64,000 nt of DNA from Paenibacillus caseinilyticus. Lineage in GTDB: Bacteria > Bacillota > Bacilli > Paenibacillales > NBRC-103111. Shown in pieces: positions 8,403 to 17,600 of this stretch. Made by a program: the position numbers and the translations under genes. The notes under the pieces were generated by a model. It was not told the origin of the DNA and made no database searches. It saw only the letters and a program-made list of their open reading frames with translations. Location: contig NZ_JAQAGY010000009.1 of NCBI RefSeq assembly GCF_027533645.1, forward strand, positions 208,187 through 272,186. The letters are read 5' to 3'. Every line of letters starts with the position of its first letter. Position 1 is the stretch's first letter.

Positions 8403-10469
8403 CTATTTAGCGGGACGTTTCAGCACGAGACACTCGAACCCGTCCAGCCGTACGATCGACGACGCCGGCTCACCGGTCAGCAGCTCCGTGTATGCTTCCA
8501 TGTCTCCCAGGTCAACCACAGTCTCAGAGGCCCCAAAATTCAGCAGGAAGACAAAATCATGCTCGCCATCCGTCCTCATCTGGGCGGTGACGCCTTCAGG
8601 AAGGGTTCCTGTCAGCACCGGCTTCACTCCTGTCTCGGATAGTATCGACTCATAGAAATGATCGTGGAACGGCGCTTTGTTCCTCGAAGCGATGTAATAG
8701 GCCTTGCCCTTGCCCAGCCGGTTCACCGTCAGCGCCGGACGGCCTGCATAGAAGTCGCTCCCGTAAGAGGCCAGCGCCTCAGCCCCTTCGAGATGCACAA
8801 GGTCGCACAGCTCGTAGGCTTCGTAGGAAGCCTGCAGTGCAAGCGGGCCGTTCTGCCCGGCAAGCACCGTGTTCGTCTGGCCGTCATGCAGCCCGTCGAT
8901 CTCCTCGGACCAGATGCCGAGTGTGCGGCGCAGCGGTCCCGGGAAACCGCCGAGGAAGCAGAGGTCGCTCTCGTTCACGATCCCCGACCAGTAAGTAGTT
9001 ACCAGGGTCCCCCCGTTCTCCACGAACTTCTCCAGCCGCTCGCCCACGCCCTGCCGGACCATGTACAGCATCGGAGCGACGACTACTTTGTACTTGCTGA
9101 AGTCGCAGTCCATCGAGAGGATATCGACCGGAATCCCCCGGGACCAGAACGGCTTGTAATGCTCGAGCACGGTCTCCTCGTGGTGAATGCCGACATTACG
9201 CGGACCCTGCGAATCCTTCACGGCCCACCGGTTCTCCCAATCGTAGATGATCGCCACTTCCGGCTCGACCGAGGTGCCGACGACCTCCGCGAGCTTCTCG
9301 AGCGCCTCGCCTACCTCCGTCACATCGCGGAACACCCGGGTATGCTCATGGCCCGCATGGTCGACGACTGCCCCGTGCAGCTTCTCCGAGGAACCCCGGC
9401 TCTTGCGCCACTGGAAGTATTGGACGCTGTCCGAGCCGTGGGCTACCGCCTGCAGGGAAGACAGCAGGTGCATGCCCGGCTTCTTCAGCTTGCTGACTTC
9501 CTGCCAATTCGTCAGGCTCGGCGTGCTCTCCATGAGCAGGAACGGCTGGCCGCCCTTGAGCGAACGGTTAATATCGTGGAAGAAGGCGAAGCGCACCGCC
9601 TGATCGATATCCCCCTCGTTATCGTGCCACGTCGGGTAAGCGTCCCAGGAGACGAAATCCAGGGACTCCGCGAACTTCCAGTAGTTCAGTCCCTCGTAGT
9701 TCTCCATCAGATTGGTCGTCACCGGCAGCTCCGGGTTCACTTCCTTCAGCGGCGCGATCTCATGCTTCATGAAGTCGACGGTCTGGTCGGTGACGAACCG
9801 CTTCCAGTCGATGTTCATCGCATGGACGAACGACTCGCCGTGCGGCGCCGGCGATTCAACCTGGGACCAATCTGTGTAGGTATGGCTCCAGAACGATGTC
9901 CACCAGGCATCATTAAGAGCCTCCAGCGAGCCATAGCGCTGCTGCAGCCAGCCGCGGAACGCATCCTGGCAGTAATCGCAATGGCACTCGCCGCCATACT
10001 CGTTGGAGATGTGCCAGCCGATCACGGCCGGATGGTCCGAGTATCGCTCAGCGAGCAGGCGGTTCATGATCCCCGTCTTCTCGCGGTAGACAGGGGAGGT
10101 GTAGCAGTGATTGTGGCGCTGACCGTGCAGGTTGCGCACCCGGTTCGCACCCGTGCGCAGCACCTCCGGGTACTTCGCGGACATCCAAGCCGGGCGGGCG
10201 CCGCTCGGCGTAGCGAGGAACGCGTAGATGCCGTTCTCGGTGAAAGAGTCCAGCAGGCGGTCGAGCCAGGCCCACTCGAACCGGCCTTCTTCCGGCTCGA
10301 GGGAAGCCCAGGCGAAGATGCCTACCGACATGACGTTGCACTTCGCGAGCTTCATCAGCCGCAGGTCTTCCTTCAGGATCTCCGGGTATTTTTGCCATTG
10401 ATCCGGGTTATAATCGGCGCCGTGCAGCATCTTCGGCACTCTGGGGCTGACGGGAGGATATTTGGTCAT
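8403..10469 (-). CDS. ganA: GH42 beta-galactosidase
   Basis: 688 residues, full length for glycoside hydrolase family 42. The acid/base E157 is in HISNEYGGE and the nucleophile E314 in LLMESTPS. A cysteine cluster (C162, C164, C167 with C122) matches the structural zinc site of GH42 enzymes. The trimerisation (Rossmann-like) and C-terminal beta domains follow. There is no signal peptide, so it acts inside the cell on imported galacto-oligosaccharides. It is last in the order permease, permease, binding protein, GH42, with the GH53 endo-galactanase gene just upstream of the operon, as in the Bacillus gan locus; the symbol rests on that parallel. A hairpin in the 159-base gap before it probably lowers its expression relative to the transporter. 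Confidence 0.94.
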   Translation of the reverse strand: MTKYPPVSPRVPKMLHGADYNPDQWQKYPEILKEDLRLMKLAKCNVMSVGIFAWASLEPEEGRFEWAWLDRLLDSFTENGIYAFLATPSGARPAWMSAKYPEVLRTGANRVRNLHGQRHNHCYTSPVYREKTGIMNRLLAERYSDHPAVIGWHISNEYGGECHCDYCQDAFRGWLQQRYGSLEALNDAWWTSFWSHTYTDWSQVESPAPHGESFVHAMNIDWKRFVTDQTVDFMKHEIAPLKEVNPELPVTTNLMENYEGLNYWKFAESLDFVSWDAYPTWHDNEGDIDQAVRFAFFHDINRSLKGGQPFLLMESTPSLTNWQEVSKLKKPGMHLLSSLQAVAHGSDSVQYFQWRKSRGSSEKLHGAVVDHAGHEHTRVFRDVTEVGEALEKLAEVVGTSVEPEVAIIYDWENRWAVKDSQGPRNVGIHHEETVLEHYKPFWSRGIPVDILSMDCDFSKYKVVVAPMLYMVRQGVGERLEKFVENGGTLVTTYWSGIVNESDLCFLGGFPGPLRRTLGIWSEEIDGLHDGQTNTVLAGQNGPLALQASYEAYELCDLVHLEGAEALASYGSDFYAGRPALTVNRLGKGKAYYIASRNKAPFHDHFYESILSETGVKPVLTGTLPEGVTAQMRTDGEHDFVFLLNFGASETVVDLGDMEAYTELLTGEPASSIVRLDGFECLVLKRPAK

Positions 10470-10495
10470 GAGTGTTCACACCTTCATCGTAGAAT

Positions 10496-10527
10496 AAAGC
10501 CCGCTCCCTCCCGAAGGAAAGAGCGGG
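10496..10527 (-). terminator. intra-operon hairpin between binding protein and GH42
   Basis: On the minus strand a 12-bp stem (10516-10527 with 10500-10511, partly G-U) with a UUCG tetraloop is followed by a short, broken T-run. It is probably a leaky terminator or mRNA processing block that protects the abundant binding-protein transcript. Confidence 0.65.
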
Positions 10528-10628
10528 ACCTTGTAAGAGCACTACTGCAGCTTGACTTGCTTTTACTCTTCTTTGTGGATCTTGATATAGGCTCTTACAT
10601 GTTACGGCCATAAGCTATAAGCTGTCCG

Positions 10629-12170
10629 TTACTTCTTAGCTGCGGCATCCGCTTGAGCCTGCATCTCGGTCAGCACCTTGTCGATGCCCGCCTGCTTCAG
10701 CTTCTCGCGGAACACCTGCACGCCGCCTTTGGCATCCGCCGGATCGACGATCCCGTAGAAGAGCGGTCTGCCGTACGTGTTCATCACGTTATTGATCGCC
10801 GCCACTTCGTTCTTCACTTTAGCGTCGTCGAAGGTGAATGTCTCGAGCGGGTGGTTGACGGTAACCGTCTGCTTCCAGCCCTCTGTGAACTTATTGATCT
10901 CATCGGCTACCGTCGCGTCGAGGCGCTCGTTCAGGGAGTTCCAGCCCCACGGGGAGACGCCGGCCGGCGGGAAGTTCGCCGAATCCTTCAGCGGCTTGAA
11001 CTGCTTGTCGCCCACGGCTTCATAATGCTTGCCGGCGATGCCGTAGTTCGTCAGGTCGTGAATCTCTTTGTCGTAACGGAGCAGGTCGATCGCCATCAGC
11101 GCCCGCTGGGCGTTCTTCGATGTGGCATGTACGGACATGCCGTTGTTGATGAACGGGTTCGCGAGACGCTTCTTGTCCGCGCTGAGGTCGGCGAGCTCGA
11201 TCTTCCAGTCCGGATGGGCCGCTTGGATCTCCGACTTGGCCCGGGTCAGCGTACCGAGATTCCACTCTACCGATGCCAGCTTGCCATCCTTGAACGCCTG
11301 GATCTTGTCCATCTTGCTCACGAGCGCATCCCGTGACCAAGCGCCGCTCTTCGCTGCGGCATTCATCTTGGCAACGAAGCTTTCGAATTCCGGCGTCTCT
11401 GCGTAGTTGAATACCTTCGAAGCCTTGTCGGTCACCTTGTAGGCGATCGGATACTGCGGCACGACGAAGTTCCACTCGTTGGCCTGAACCAGCTCGACCG
11501 CATTGAATTCGCTTGCACCAAGGCTTGGCGTGAAGCCCTTCTCTTTCTCCGCTACGGCTTTGAGGTAGTTCAGGTAATCGTCGTGCGTCTTCACTTCCGG
11601 CAGTCCCAGCTTCTCGCGGAGGTCACCGCGAAGCGCTACCAGATGGTAGCTGTATTCGAAGTTGTTCTGCGGCACCATGTAGATTTTACCGTTAACCTTC
11701 GCTTGTTCCCAAGCGATCTTCGGCTCCTGTTCCCAGGTCTTCGGCGCATACTTCTTCAGCATGTCTTCGGTCAGCTCCAGGAAGCCGTTCTTGTTGGCCT
11801 GCTGGGCATAGAAGAGCCATGGCGCGGAGAGCACGAGGTCGAAATCTTCGTTCGCCGCGAACATCAGCGGATACTTCTGGTTATAATCGCCCCAGTCGAT
11901 GAACGTCACGTCGAGGGTCGCGTTGATTTTCTGCTTCATGATCTTGTTGACTTCGCCGTACACCTGATCGAAGTCCGCCGGCTTCGAGCCGAGCAGGACC
12001 ATCTTCAGCTTGACTTCTTTGCTCGTGTCCGCATCTCCGGAAGGTGCCGCCGTCTGGGCTGTATTCGAAGCCGTGCCGTTCGGTGCCGCCGTGTTCGAAC
12101 TGCATCCTGTGAACACCGCTGCTGTAGTCAGTGCCAAGCCGAGAGCCATCAGTTTGTTCTTGCTGCTCAT
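10629..12170 (-). CDS. extracellular sugar-binding lipoprotein, galactan operon
   Basis: 513 residues from the ATG at 12168-12170, which has GGGGAGG at proper spacing; a longer frame of 10 codons is unlikely. A lipoprotein signal ends in the lipobox TGCSS, so the protein is anchored outside the membrane. The length (over 500 residues) and style match the large LplA-type binding proteins that serve LplB/LplC permeases. It lies directly downstream of both permease genes and upstream of the GH42 gene. The likely ligand is beta-1,4-galacto-oligosaccharide, inferred only from the neighbouring GH53 and GH42 enzymes. No ATPase gene is present; a shared MsmX-type ATPase elsewhere is expected, as in Bacillus. 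Confidence 0.9.
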   Translation of the reverse strand: MSSKNKLMALGLALTTAAVFTGCSSNTAAPNGTASNTAQTAAPSGDADTSKEVKLKMVLLGSKPADFDQVYGEVNKIMKQKINATLDVTFIDWGDYNQKYPLMFAANEDFDLVLSAPWLFYAQQANKNGFLELTEDMLKKYAPKTWEQEPKIAWEQAKVNGKIYMVPQNNFEYSYHLVALRGDLREKLGLPEVKTHDDYLNYLKAVAEKEKGFTPSLGASEFNAVELVQANEWNFVVPQYPIAYKVTDKASKVFNYAETPEFESFVAKMNAAAKSGAWSRDALVSKMDKIQAFKDGKLASVEWNLGTLTRAKSEIQAAHPDWKIELADLSADKKRLANPFINNGMSVHATSKNAQRALMAIDLLRYDKEIHDLTNYGIAGKHYEAVGDKQFKPLKDSANFPPAGVSPWGWNSLNERLDATVADEINKFTEGWKQTVTVNHPLETFTFDDAKVKNEVAAINNVMNTYGRPLFYGIVDPADAKGGVQVFREKLKQAGIDKVLTEMQAQADAAAKK

Positions 12171-12285
12171 AAGGTATTGCCTCCCCTTGTCTGTATCCAT
12201 AGTGTAAACCCATCTATGATCACTGGATAGCCCCAGAATGATCCAAAATTTCGGTAGTGCTATACCGCAGGGCGGCGAAAGGATG

Positions 12286-13185
12286 TTACCCTTTGACCGC
12301 GCCGACTGTCAGACCCTGTACGAAGAACCGCTGAACAAAGGGATAGAGCAGCACGATTGGCCCCGTCACGATAATCGCAAGCGCCATCTTCAGGCTCTCG
12401 CCTGGGAGCTCCGCCACACGCATGCCGGATACTTCCATCAGCTTGCGGAGGCCTTCGAGATTGCCGAGCGTCTTGTAGAGCAGGTACTGCAGCGTGTACA
12501 GCTTCTCGTTGGAGACGAACAAGAGTGAATTGAACCAATCGTTCCAGTAGCCGAGGGCCGTGAACAGGCCGATCGTGGCCAAGGCCGGCTTCGAGAGCGG
12601 AAGAATCAGCTTGACGAAGATCGTGAAATCCCCGGCTCCGTCGATCTTCGCCGATTCCGTGATCGCCTCGGGAATGCTGCGCAGGAACGTACGAAGGATG
12701 AGAATGTAGAATACATTGAGCATCGGGGGCAGGAGCAGCGACCAGTAGGTATCCTTCATATGCAGATAGTTCACCATGAGGATGTACCAGGGAACGAGCC
12801 CGCCTTGGAACAGCGTCGTGAAGTAGAAGTAGAACGAGAAGCCGCTCTTCCACTGAAAATCCTGGCGCTGCAGCACATAAGCGGTCATCGCCGAGATGAA
12901 CAGGCCGAACACCGTGCCGACGACCGTCAGCGAGATCGTAAGGACATACGCGTTAATGAACTGCTCGGGATGCTGGAAGGCGAATTGGTATGCCCCGAGC
13001 GAGAACTCCTTCGGCCAGAGGCCGAAACCCTCCCGGGTAATGCTCGATTCGCTGGAGAACGAGCCGCTCACGACAAGCAGGAACGGCACCAGGCAGACCA
13101 GGGCAACCAGCCCGACGAACACGTACCCGATCAAGTCGAGGATGCGCTGGTCCGCACGGTTTTTTTTGACAGTTGAAGTCATCAT
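12286..13185 (-). CDS. sugar ABC transporter permease, LplC type
   Basis: 299 residues with six predicted membrane helices, the first near 16-37 (IGYVFVGLVALVCLVPFLLV). The EAA loop reads ESAKIDGAGDFTIFVKLILP and the C-terminus is the family-typical QRFFVQGLTVGAVKG. It is the second permease after the LplB-type gene, 44 bases downstream. The pair imports oligosaccharide delivered by the lipoprotein encoded next. There is a double methionine at the start, and either may be used. Confidence 0.92.
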   Translation of the reverse strand: MMTSTVKKNRADQRILDLIGYVFVGLVALVCLVPFLLVVSGSFSSESSITREGFGLWPKEFSLGAYQFAFQHPEQFINAYVLTISLTVVGTVFGLFISAMTAYVLQRQDFQWKSGFSFYFYFTTLFQGGLVPWYILMVNYLHMKDTYWSLLLPPMLNVFYILILRTFLRSIPEAITESAKIDGAGDFTIFVKLILPLSKPALATIGLFTALGYWNDWFNSLLFVSNEKLYTLQYLLYKTLGNLEGLRKLMEVSGMRVAELPGESLKMALAIIVTGPIVLLYPFVQRFFVQGLTVGAVKG

Positions 13186-13229
13186 TGTCTCTCACCTCAT
13201 AGTTGGTATGGGAGGGGCGCCGCCTGCCT

Positions 13230-14159
13230 CTAGAACAGCGCGTTCTCCCGGTCTGTCCGGCGGACCAGGTAGTTCGTAGCCAGGATGGTCACGAAGCACA
13301 GTACGGATTGGTAGAAGCCGATCGCCGCCGACATGCCTACCTCGTTGTTGACAAGCAGGGAGCGGTACACATAGGTATCGATGACATCCGTTGCCTGGAA
13401 CAGCATGCCGTTGTTGCCGACGAGCTGGTAGAAGAGGCCGAAGTCGCCGCGGAAGATGCCGCCGATCGCCAGAAGCACGAGAATCAGGATGGTCGGTCTC
13501 AGCGAAGGAAGCGTGATGTGGAGAATGCGCTGGAACACGTTCGCCCCGTCGATATCCGCCGCCTCGTAGGTTTCCTTGTCGATGCTTAGGATGGAGGCCA
13601 TGTAGAACACCGCTCCGTAGCCGACGACCTTCCAGGCCGAGAAGAAGATCAGGATGTACTTCCAATACTCCGCGGTCGTGTAGATATCCAGCGGTTCCAT
13701 GCCGAAGGACTTCAGCATCGTGTTGATCGCCCCGAACTCGTAGTTGAACAGGTTGTACGCGACCGCTCCGACCACGACCCACGAGATAAAATAAGGCAGG
13801 AACATCAGCGTCTGCGCCGTCTTGCGGAACAGCTTGCTACCGACCTCCGCCAGCAGGATCGCCACGACGATCTGAAGCCCGTTATTGATGACGATGAACG
13901 CCGCATTGTAGAGCAGCGTGTTGCGGGTTACGTTGAACGCATCGCCGGTCAGGAAGAAGAACTTGAAGTTATCCAGTCCCACCCACGGCGAATTCAATAT
14001 TCCGAGGTCATAGCGGAACTGCTTGAACGCGAGCACGATCCCCGCCATTGGGATATAGTTGAAAATAAAGAAGAACAGCGTCGCCGGCGCGATCATCAGC
14101 AGCAGGCTCCGGTTGGCGTTGATACGGTAGAGCAGGCCCCTCTTCATCTTTCTTGTCAC
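13230..14159 (-). CDS. sugar ABC transporter permease, LplB type
   Basis: 309 residues with six membrane helices. The N-terminal SLLLMIAPATLFFFIFNYIP and AGIVLAFKQF are family hallmarks; the EAA loop is EAADIDGANVFQRILHITLP. It is the first gene of the four-gene transport and hydrolysis operon. A GGAGGAG ribosome binding site precedes the ATG. A conserved 28-bp element lies at 14228-14255 with a TATAAC hexamer at 14183-14188, so transcription probably needs an activator. Confidence 0.92.
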   Translation of the reverse strand: MTRKMKRGLLYRINANRSLLLMIAPATLFFFIFNYIPMAGIVLAFKQFRYDLGILNSPWVGLDNFKFFFLTGDAFNVTRNTLLYNAAFIVINNGLQIVVAILLAEVGSKLFRKTAQTLMFLPYFISWVVVGAVAYNLFNYEFGAINTMLKSFGMEPLDIYTTAEYWKYILIFFSAWKVVGYGAVFYMASILSIDKETYEAADIDGANVFQRILHITLPSLRPTILILVLLAIGGIFRGDFGLFYQLVGNNGMLFQATDVIDTYVYRSLLVNNEVGMSAAIGFYQSVLCFVTILATNYLVRRTDRENALF

Positions 14160-14606
14160 TCCTCCGGTTCATGTCTCTGTAAGTTATATCGTAAGGTTAC
14201 CAGTTCGGGGGAATCGTTCGTACCCTACAAAATAAGACTCTCCTGTACTTTTTGCGGCTGGCGGAAAGCTGCAGGAAAGAAGCGGGAAAGAAGCGGGGCT
14301 GCCGTGCGGCGGACATGAGACGGATCGCAAAAGGATCGGCCTGGTATGGTGCGAGAGGTGCGAGGTTCAGTCCGGGCGGCAGGCGCAGCAATCCGGGCCG
14401 GACGCGCAGGCGTGATGGCTGTGCATGTCTTGGCGGGCGGATTCCCGGCACCCGTGGGAAGTGAATGGCCGGAGACCACACCGCTCACGCGAAAAAGCCC
14501 CGGACAGAGGAGGCCGGTGAACGGCCGGATACTCTGCTTCCGGAGCTGGATGAGGCTATGTGTACACAGTATGCCGCCCATCTGAGGGCGGTCAGACCGC
14601 ATAAGA
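14160..14606. other. 447-bp gap: promoter of the galactan transport operon
   Basis: The right-to-left promoter of the transport operon lies in its lower part (14183-14255). The rest, about 14256-14606, is GC-rich with several short frames, none with a good ribosome binding site or recognisable protein. A GC-rich 6-bp hairpin lies just past the galactanase stop codon near 14575-14592, but without a T-run, so no clear terminator was found. Confidence 0.5.
14228..14255 (-). promoter_or_regulatory. conserved 28-bp galactan element, copy A
   Basis: This 28-base block is identical at 24 positions to copy B at 18578-18605 upstream of the galactanase gene. On the minus strand it begins GCAAAAA and ends TATTTTG. 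It lies 39 bases upstream of a TATAAC hexamer (14183-14188). It is probably the binding site of an AraC-type activator. Confidence 0.65.
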
Positions 14607-17600
14607 TTATTCCGACGCCTGGAGGGCACGGTACAAGATAACCGCCGCTTCCGCTCTTGTCGTCGCTTCCTTCGGAGCCAGGAGGCTGCCTCTGCCGTTG
14701 ATCACGCCTGCTTGGACCAGGCCAGCAGCCGCATCTGCAGCATAATCCGCCACGCTGGACGCATCGCTGAACGCCTCCAGCCCGCTGCCGCCGGCCGGCT
14801 TCCACCGGCCTGCCGCCTCCAGGGCTCTCACGGTCAGCACCATGAGGTCTTCCCTCGTGATGCGTTCCGACGGCGCGAAGCCGCCGTTGTCCCGGCCGCC
14901 GGCCACGCCGAGCTTCTTAGCGATGCCTGCGGCATCATAATAGTAATCCGTGCGCGAGACATCGGCGAAATTCGAATCGAACGATGCCGTCAGTCCGGCT
15001 GCGCGCACGAGCATCTGCAGGAATTCCGCGCGCGTCACCGGCGCGTCCGGCGAGAACTCCGCGTCTGTTGTACCCTGGATGACCCCTTTGGCCGCAAGAG
15101 CTTCTACCGCTTGAGCCGCCCAGCCGACGTGCGACAAGTCGCTGAACGTGCGGTGGTCATAAGCGACCGCATAGGCGCTTAAATGTGTCGTCTGGAACGT
15201 CAGTACGCCTGCTTTCGCATCCCAGTGCGAGGTAGGGACTGCCTCTGCTGCTCCGCTGCCGCTGAGGTACCAGACCGTGAGGTATTCCGGATGCTGCGCT
15301 TCGGCAGCGCTCGGCTTGTACGGAATGGACACCGTCACCGGCGCGTCCGGATTGTTCCACGCTACCGGCTGGCCGTTCACCTGAACGGTCAAGTCGATGA
15401 CAGGCTTGCCGCCGAGCTTGCCCCGCAGGGCTTCGTCGTTCAGGGCTGACGGCTCCACTGCGCGGATACCCACCGTCACCGGTCCGGAGCCCAGGCCCTT
15501 GCTGCCGGCAAGCATACTCCCCGGAAGCTTTACGCTGCCGAGCGGGGTAACCAGGGTGATGCGCTGGTCAGGCTGCCCGGACTGCAGCAGCGCTGCAGGA
15601 AGCTCCTGGGCATACGCCTTGGCGCCATCCACGGCGGGGATCTCCAGCTTGATCGCCTCTCTGCCGGCGGCCGTCCGAAGCTTGGCCGCTTCCTCTGTGC
15701 TCAGGCTGGCCGTCACGGTGCCGCTGGCCGCATCATAGGCCGGCTTCTGCCCTGCGGCACTGCCGCTCGTGCTGCCGCCGCTGCTGCCGCCGCTGCTGAC
15801 GGTACCGCTATCGCTGCTGCTGTCACTGTCGTCATCGCTATCATCATTGCTATCGTTATCGCTATCGTTATCGCTGCTTCCGTCACCCGTGCCTGTGCCG
15901 TCACCCGTGCCTGTGCCGTCACCCGTGCCTGTGCCGTCACCCGTGCCCGTGCCGTCACCATTGCCCGTGCCGTCACCCGTGCCTGTGCCGTCACCTGTGC
16001 CCGTGCCGTCACCATTGCCCGTGCCGTCACCTGTGCCTGTGCCGTCACCATTGCCCGTGCCGTCACCTGTGCCAGTGCCGTCACCATTGCCCGTGCCGTC
16101 ACCATTGCCCGTGCCGTCACCTGTGCCTGTGCCGTCACCTGTACCTGTGCCGTCACCCGTGCCCGGCTGGCTGTCCACGGAGCCATATACCGATACGGTT
16201 ACGCTGCCAAGTGTGGAAGGGGTGATCTTCTGGCCGGTAGACAGCGCCGTCCATTCCGCCGATGCCACTCCGATCGTGCCTTTACGTTCGATATCCTGCG
16301 CTTTGAACCTTACCTGAAGCGACTCGGTATTCGAAGCCTTGCCTTCCTCATGCTTCGTTACCAGATGAATGGTACCGGCATCCGCATTGTACGTCGCATC
16401 AACGACCGTGCCCGCCTCCTTGCTCTCCGCCCTTACGAATTCGAACAGATTGCGGTCGTACGAGAGCTGCAGATCCTGCGAGCCGATGATATTCACGAGC
16501 CCTTTCACGCCTACGCCGACAGTGAACTCGCTGCCCGGCTTCACTTCGTCCGGAGCGCTCAGGGTGGCCTCCGAATGATCCGAATACAGCTCGAACTCGT
16601 CGATGCTGCCCCAGCTTCCGTTATTGGCATCCGCTTCGACCCCAAGGGTCAGCTGTCCGCCGGTCACGGTAATATTCGGGATGACAACATGCTTCCATTC
16701 GTGCCATGCGGTATTGACGATATCAGCGGTCAGCTTATCGCCAGCCGCATTCACCGCGAAGAGCTTCAGGCTCTTCTCTCCGCCGCCGCCCTGCGTGCGG
16801 ACTGCTGCGGTGTAGGTGCCGTCCGGCAAGCCGGCAACCTTCTGCTCTATCTTGAACGTATAAGGCCGGTCGAGGTAATAATGAAGGGAATAGTCCCCGC
16901 TGTAAGCATTGCCCGCAGGCGCGCTCGACTTCTCCGCCTGCAGGGCGGCCGTCTCTCCGCTCAGGGTCCACCCGCTGAAATCCCCAGCTTCAAACCCGGC
17001 GTTCTTCACGTAATTCCGCGTGCCTTCGACGACCACCACCGCTTCGGCCTTCTGTTCGGTTCCTTCGATCGTCCCGGCAACATGCAGCGTGCCCGGCTGC
17101 GCCAGGTCCTCCGGCTTCACTTCCTCCCACGTCACCCCAAGGCTGCGGATGGAATCGTCGCTGAACTCGCCTTTCACCGCTTCGGGAAGCTGCAGTTCGC
17201 CGCCTACGGTAATGGCCATCGTTACCGGCTGGATCGACGTCAGTTCCGCCTGATAAGGCTCGCCGGCCGGCGTCTTCGAGACCAGGTTATAGACGTCCAG
17301 CGATGGGAGCGCGTTGCCGCCAAAATCGAACATCGCCTGGTTATCCCAGCCGTTGCCCTCGCCCGTCTTCCAGCCCGCGCCCTCTACTGGAATCCAGTCC
17401 TGCTCCCAATAGAACACGCCGAGTCCGCGGCCGCCCTGCACCTCATGCACCGTGTTCATGACATCCCGTACGGCTTGGGCTTGTCCCTGCACCGTGGCTT
17501 TGTAGCCGCCCGCGCTCTGCTCGGCCGGTCCGAAGATATTCGTGAACCCGTCGCCGTTCTCCAGGGTATGCGCGTACGCCGTCTCGACAACGATGACATT

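Noticed and set aside
8658..10613. 651-codon open frame on the plus strand
   Set aside because: Antisense shadow of the GH42 gene with no recognisable protein features.
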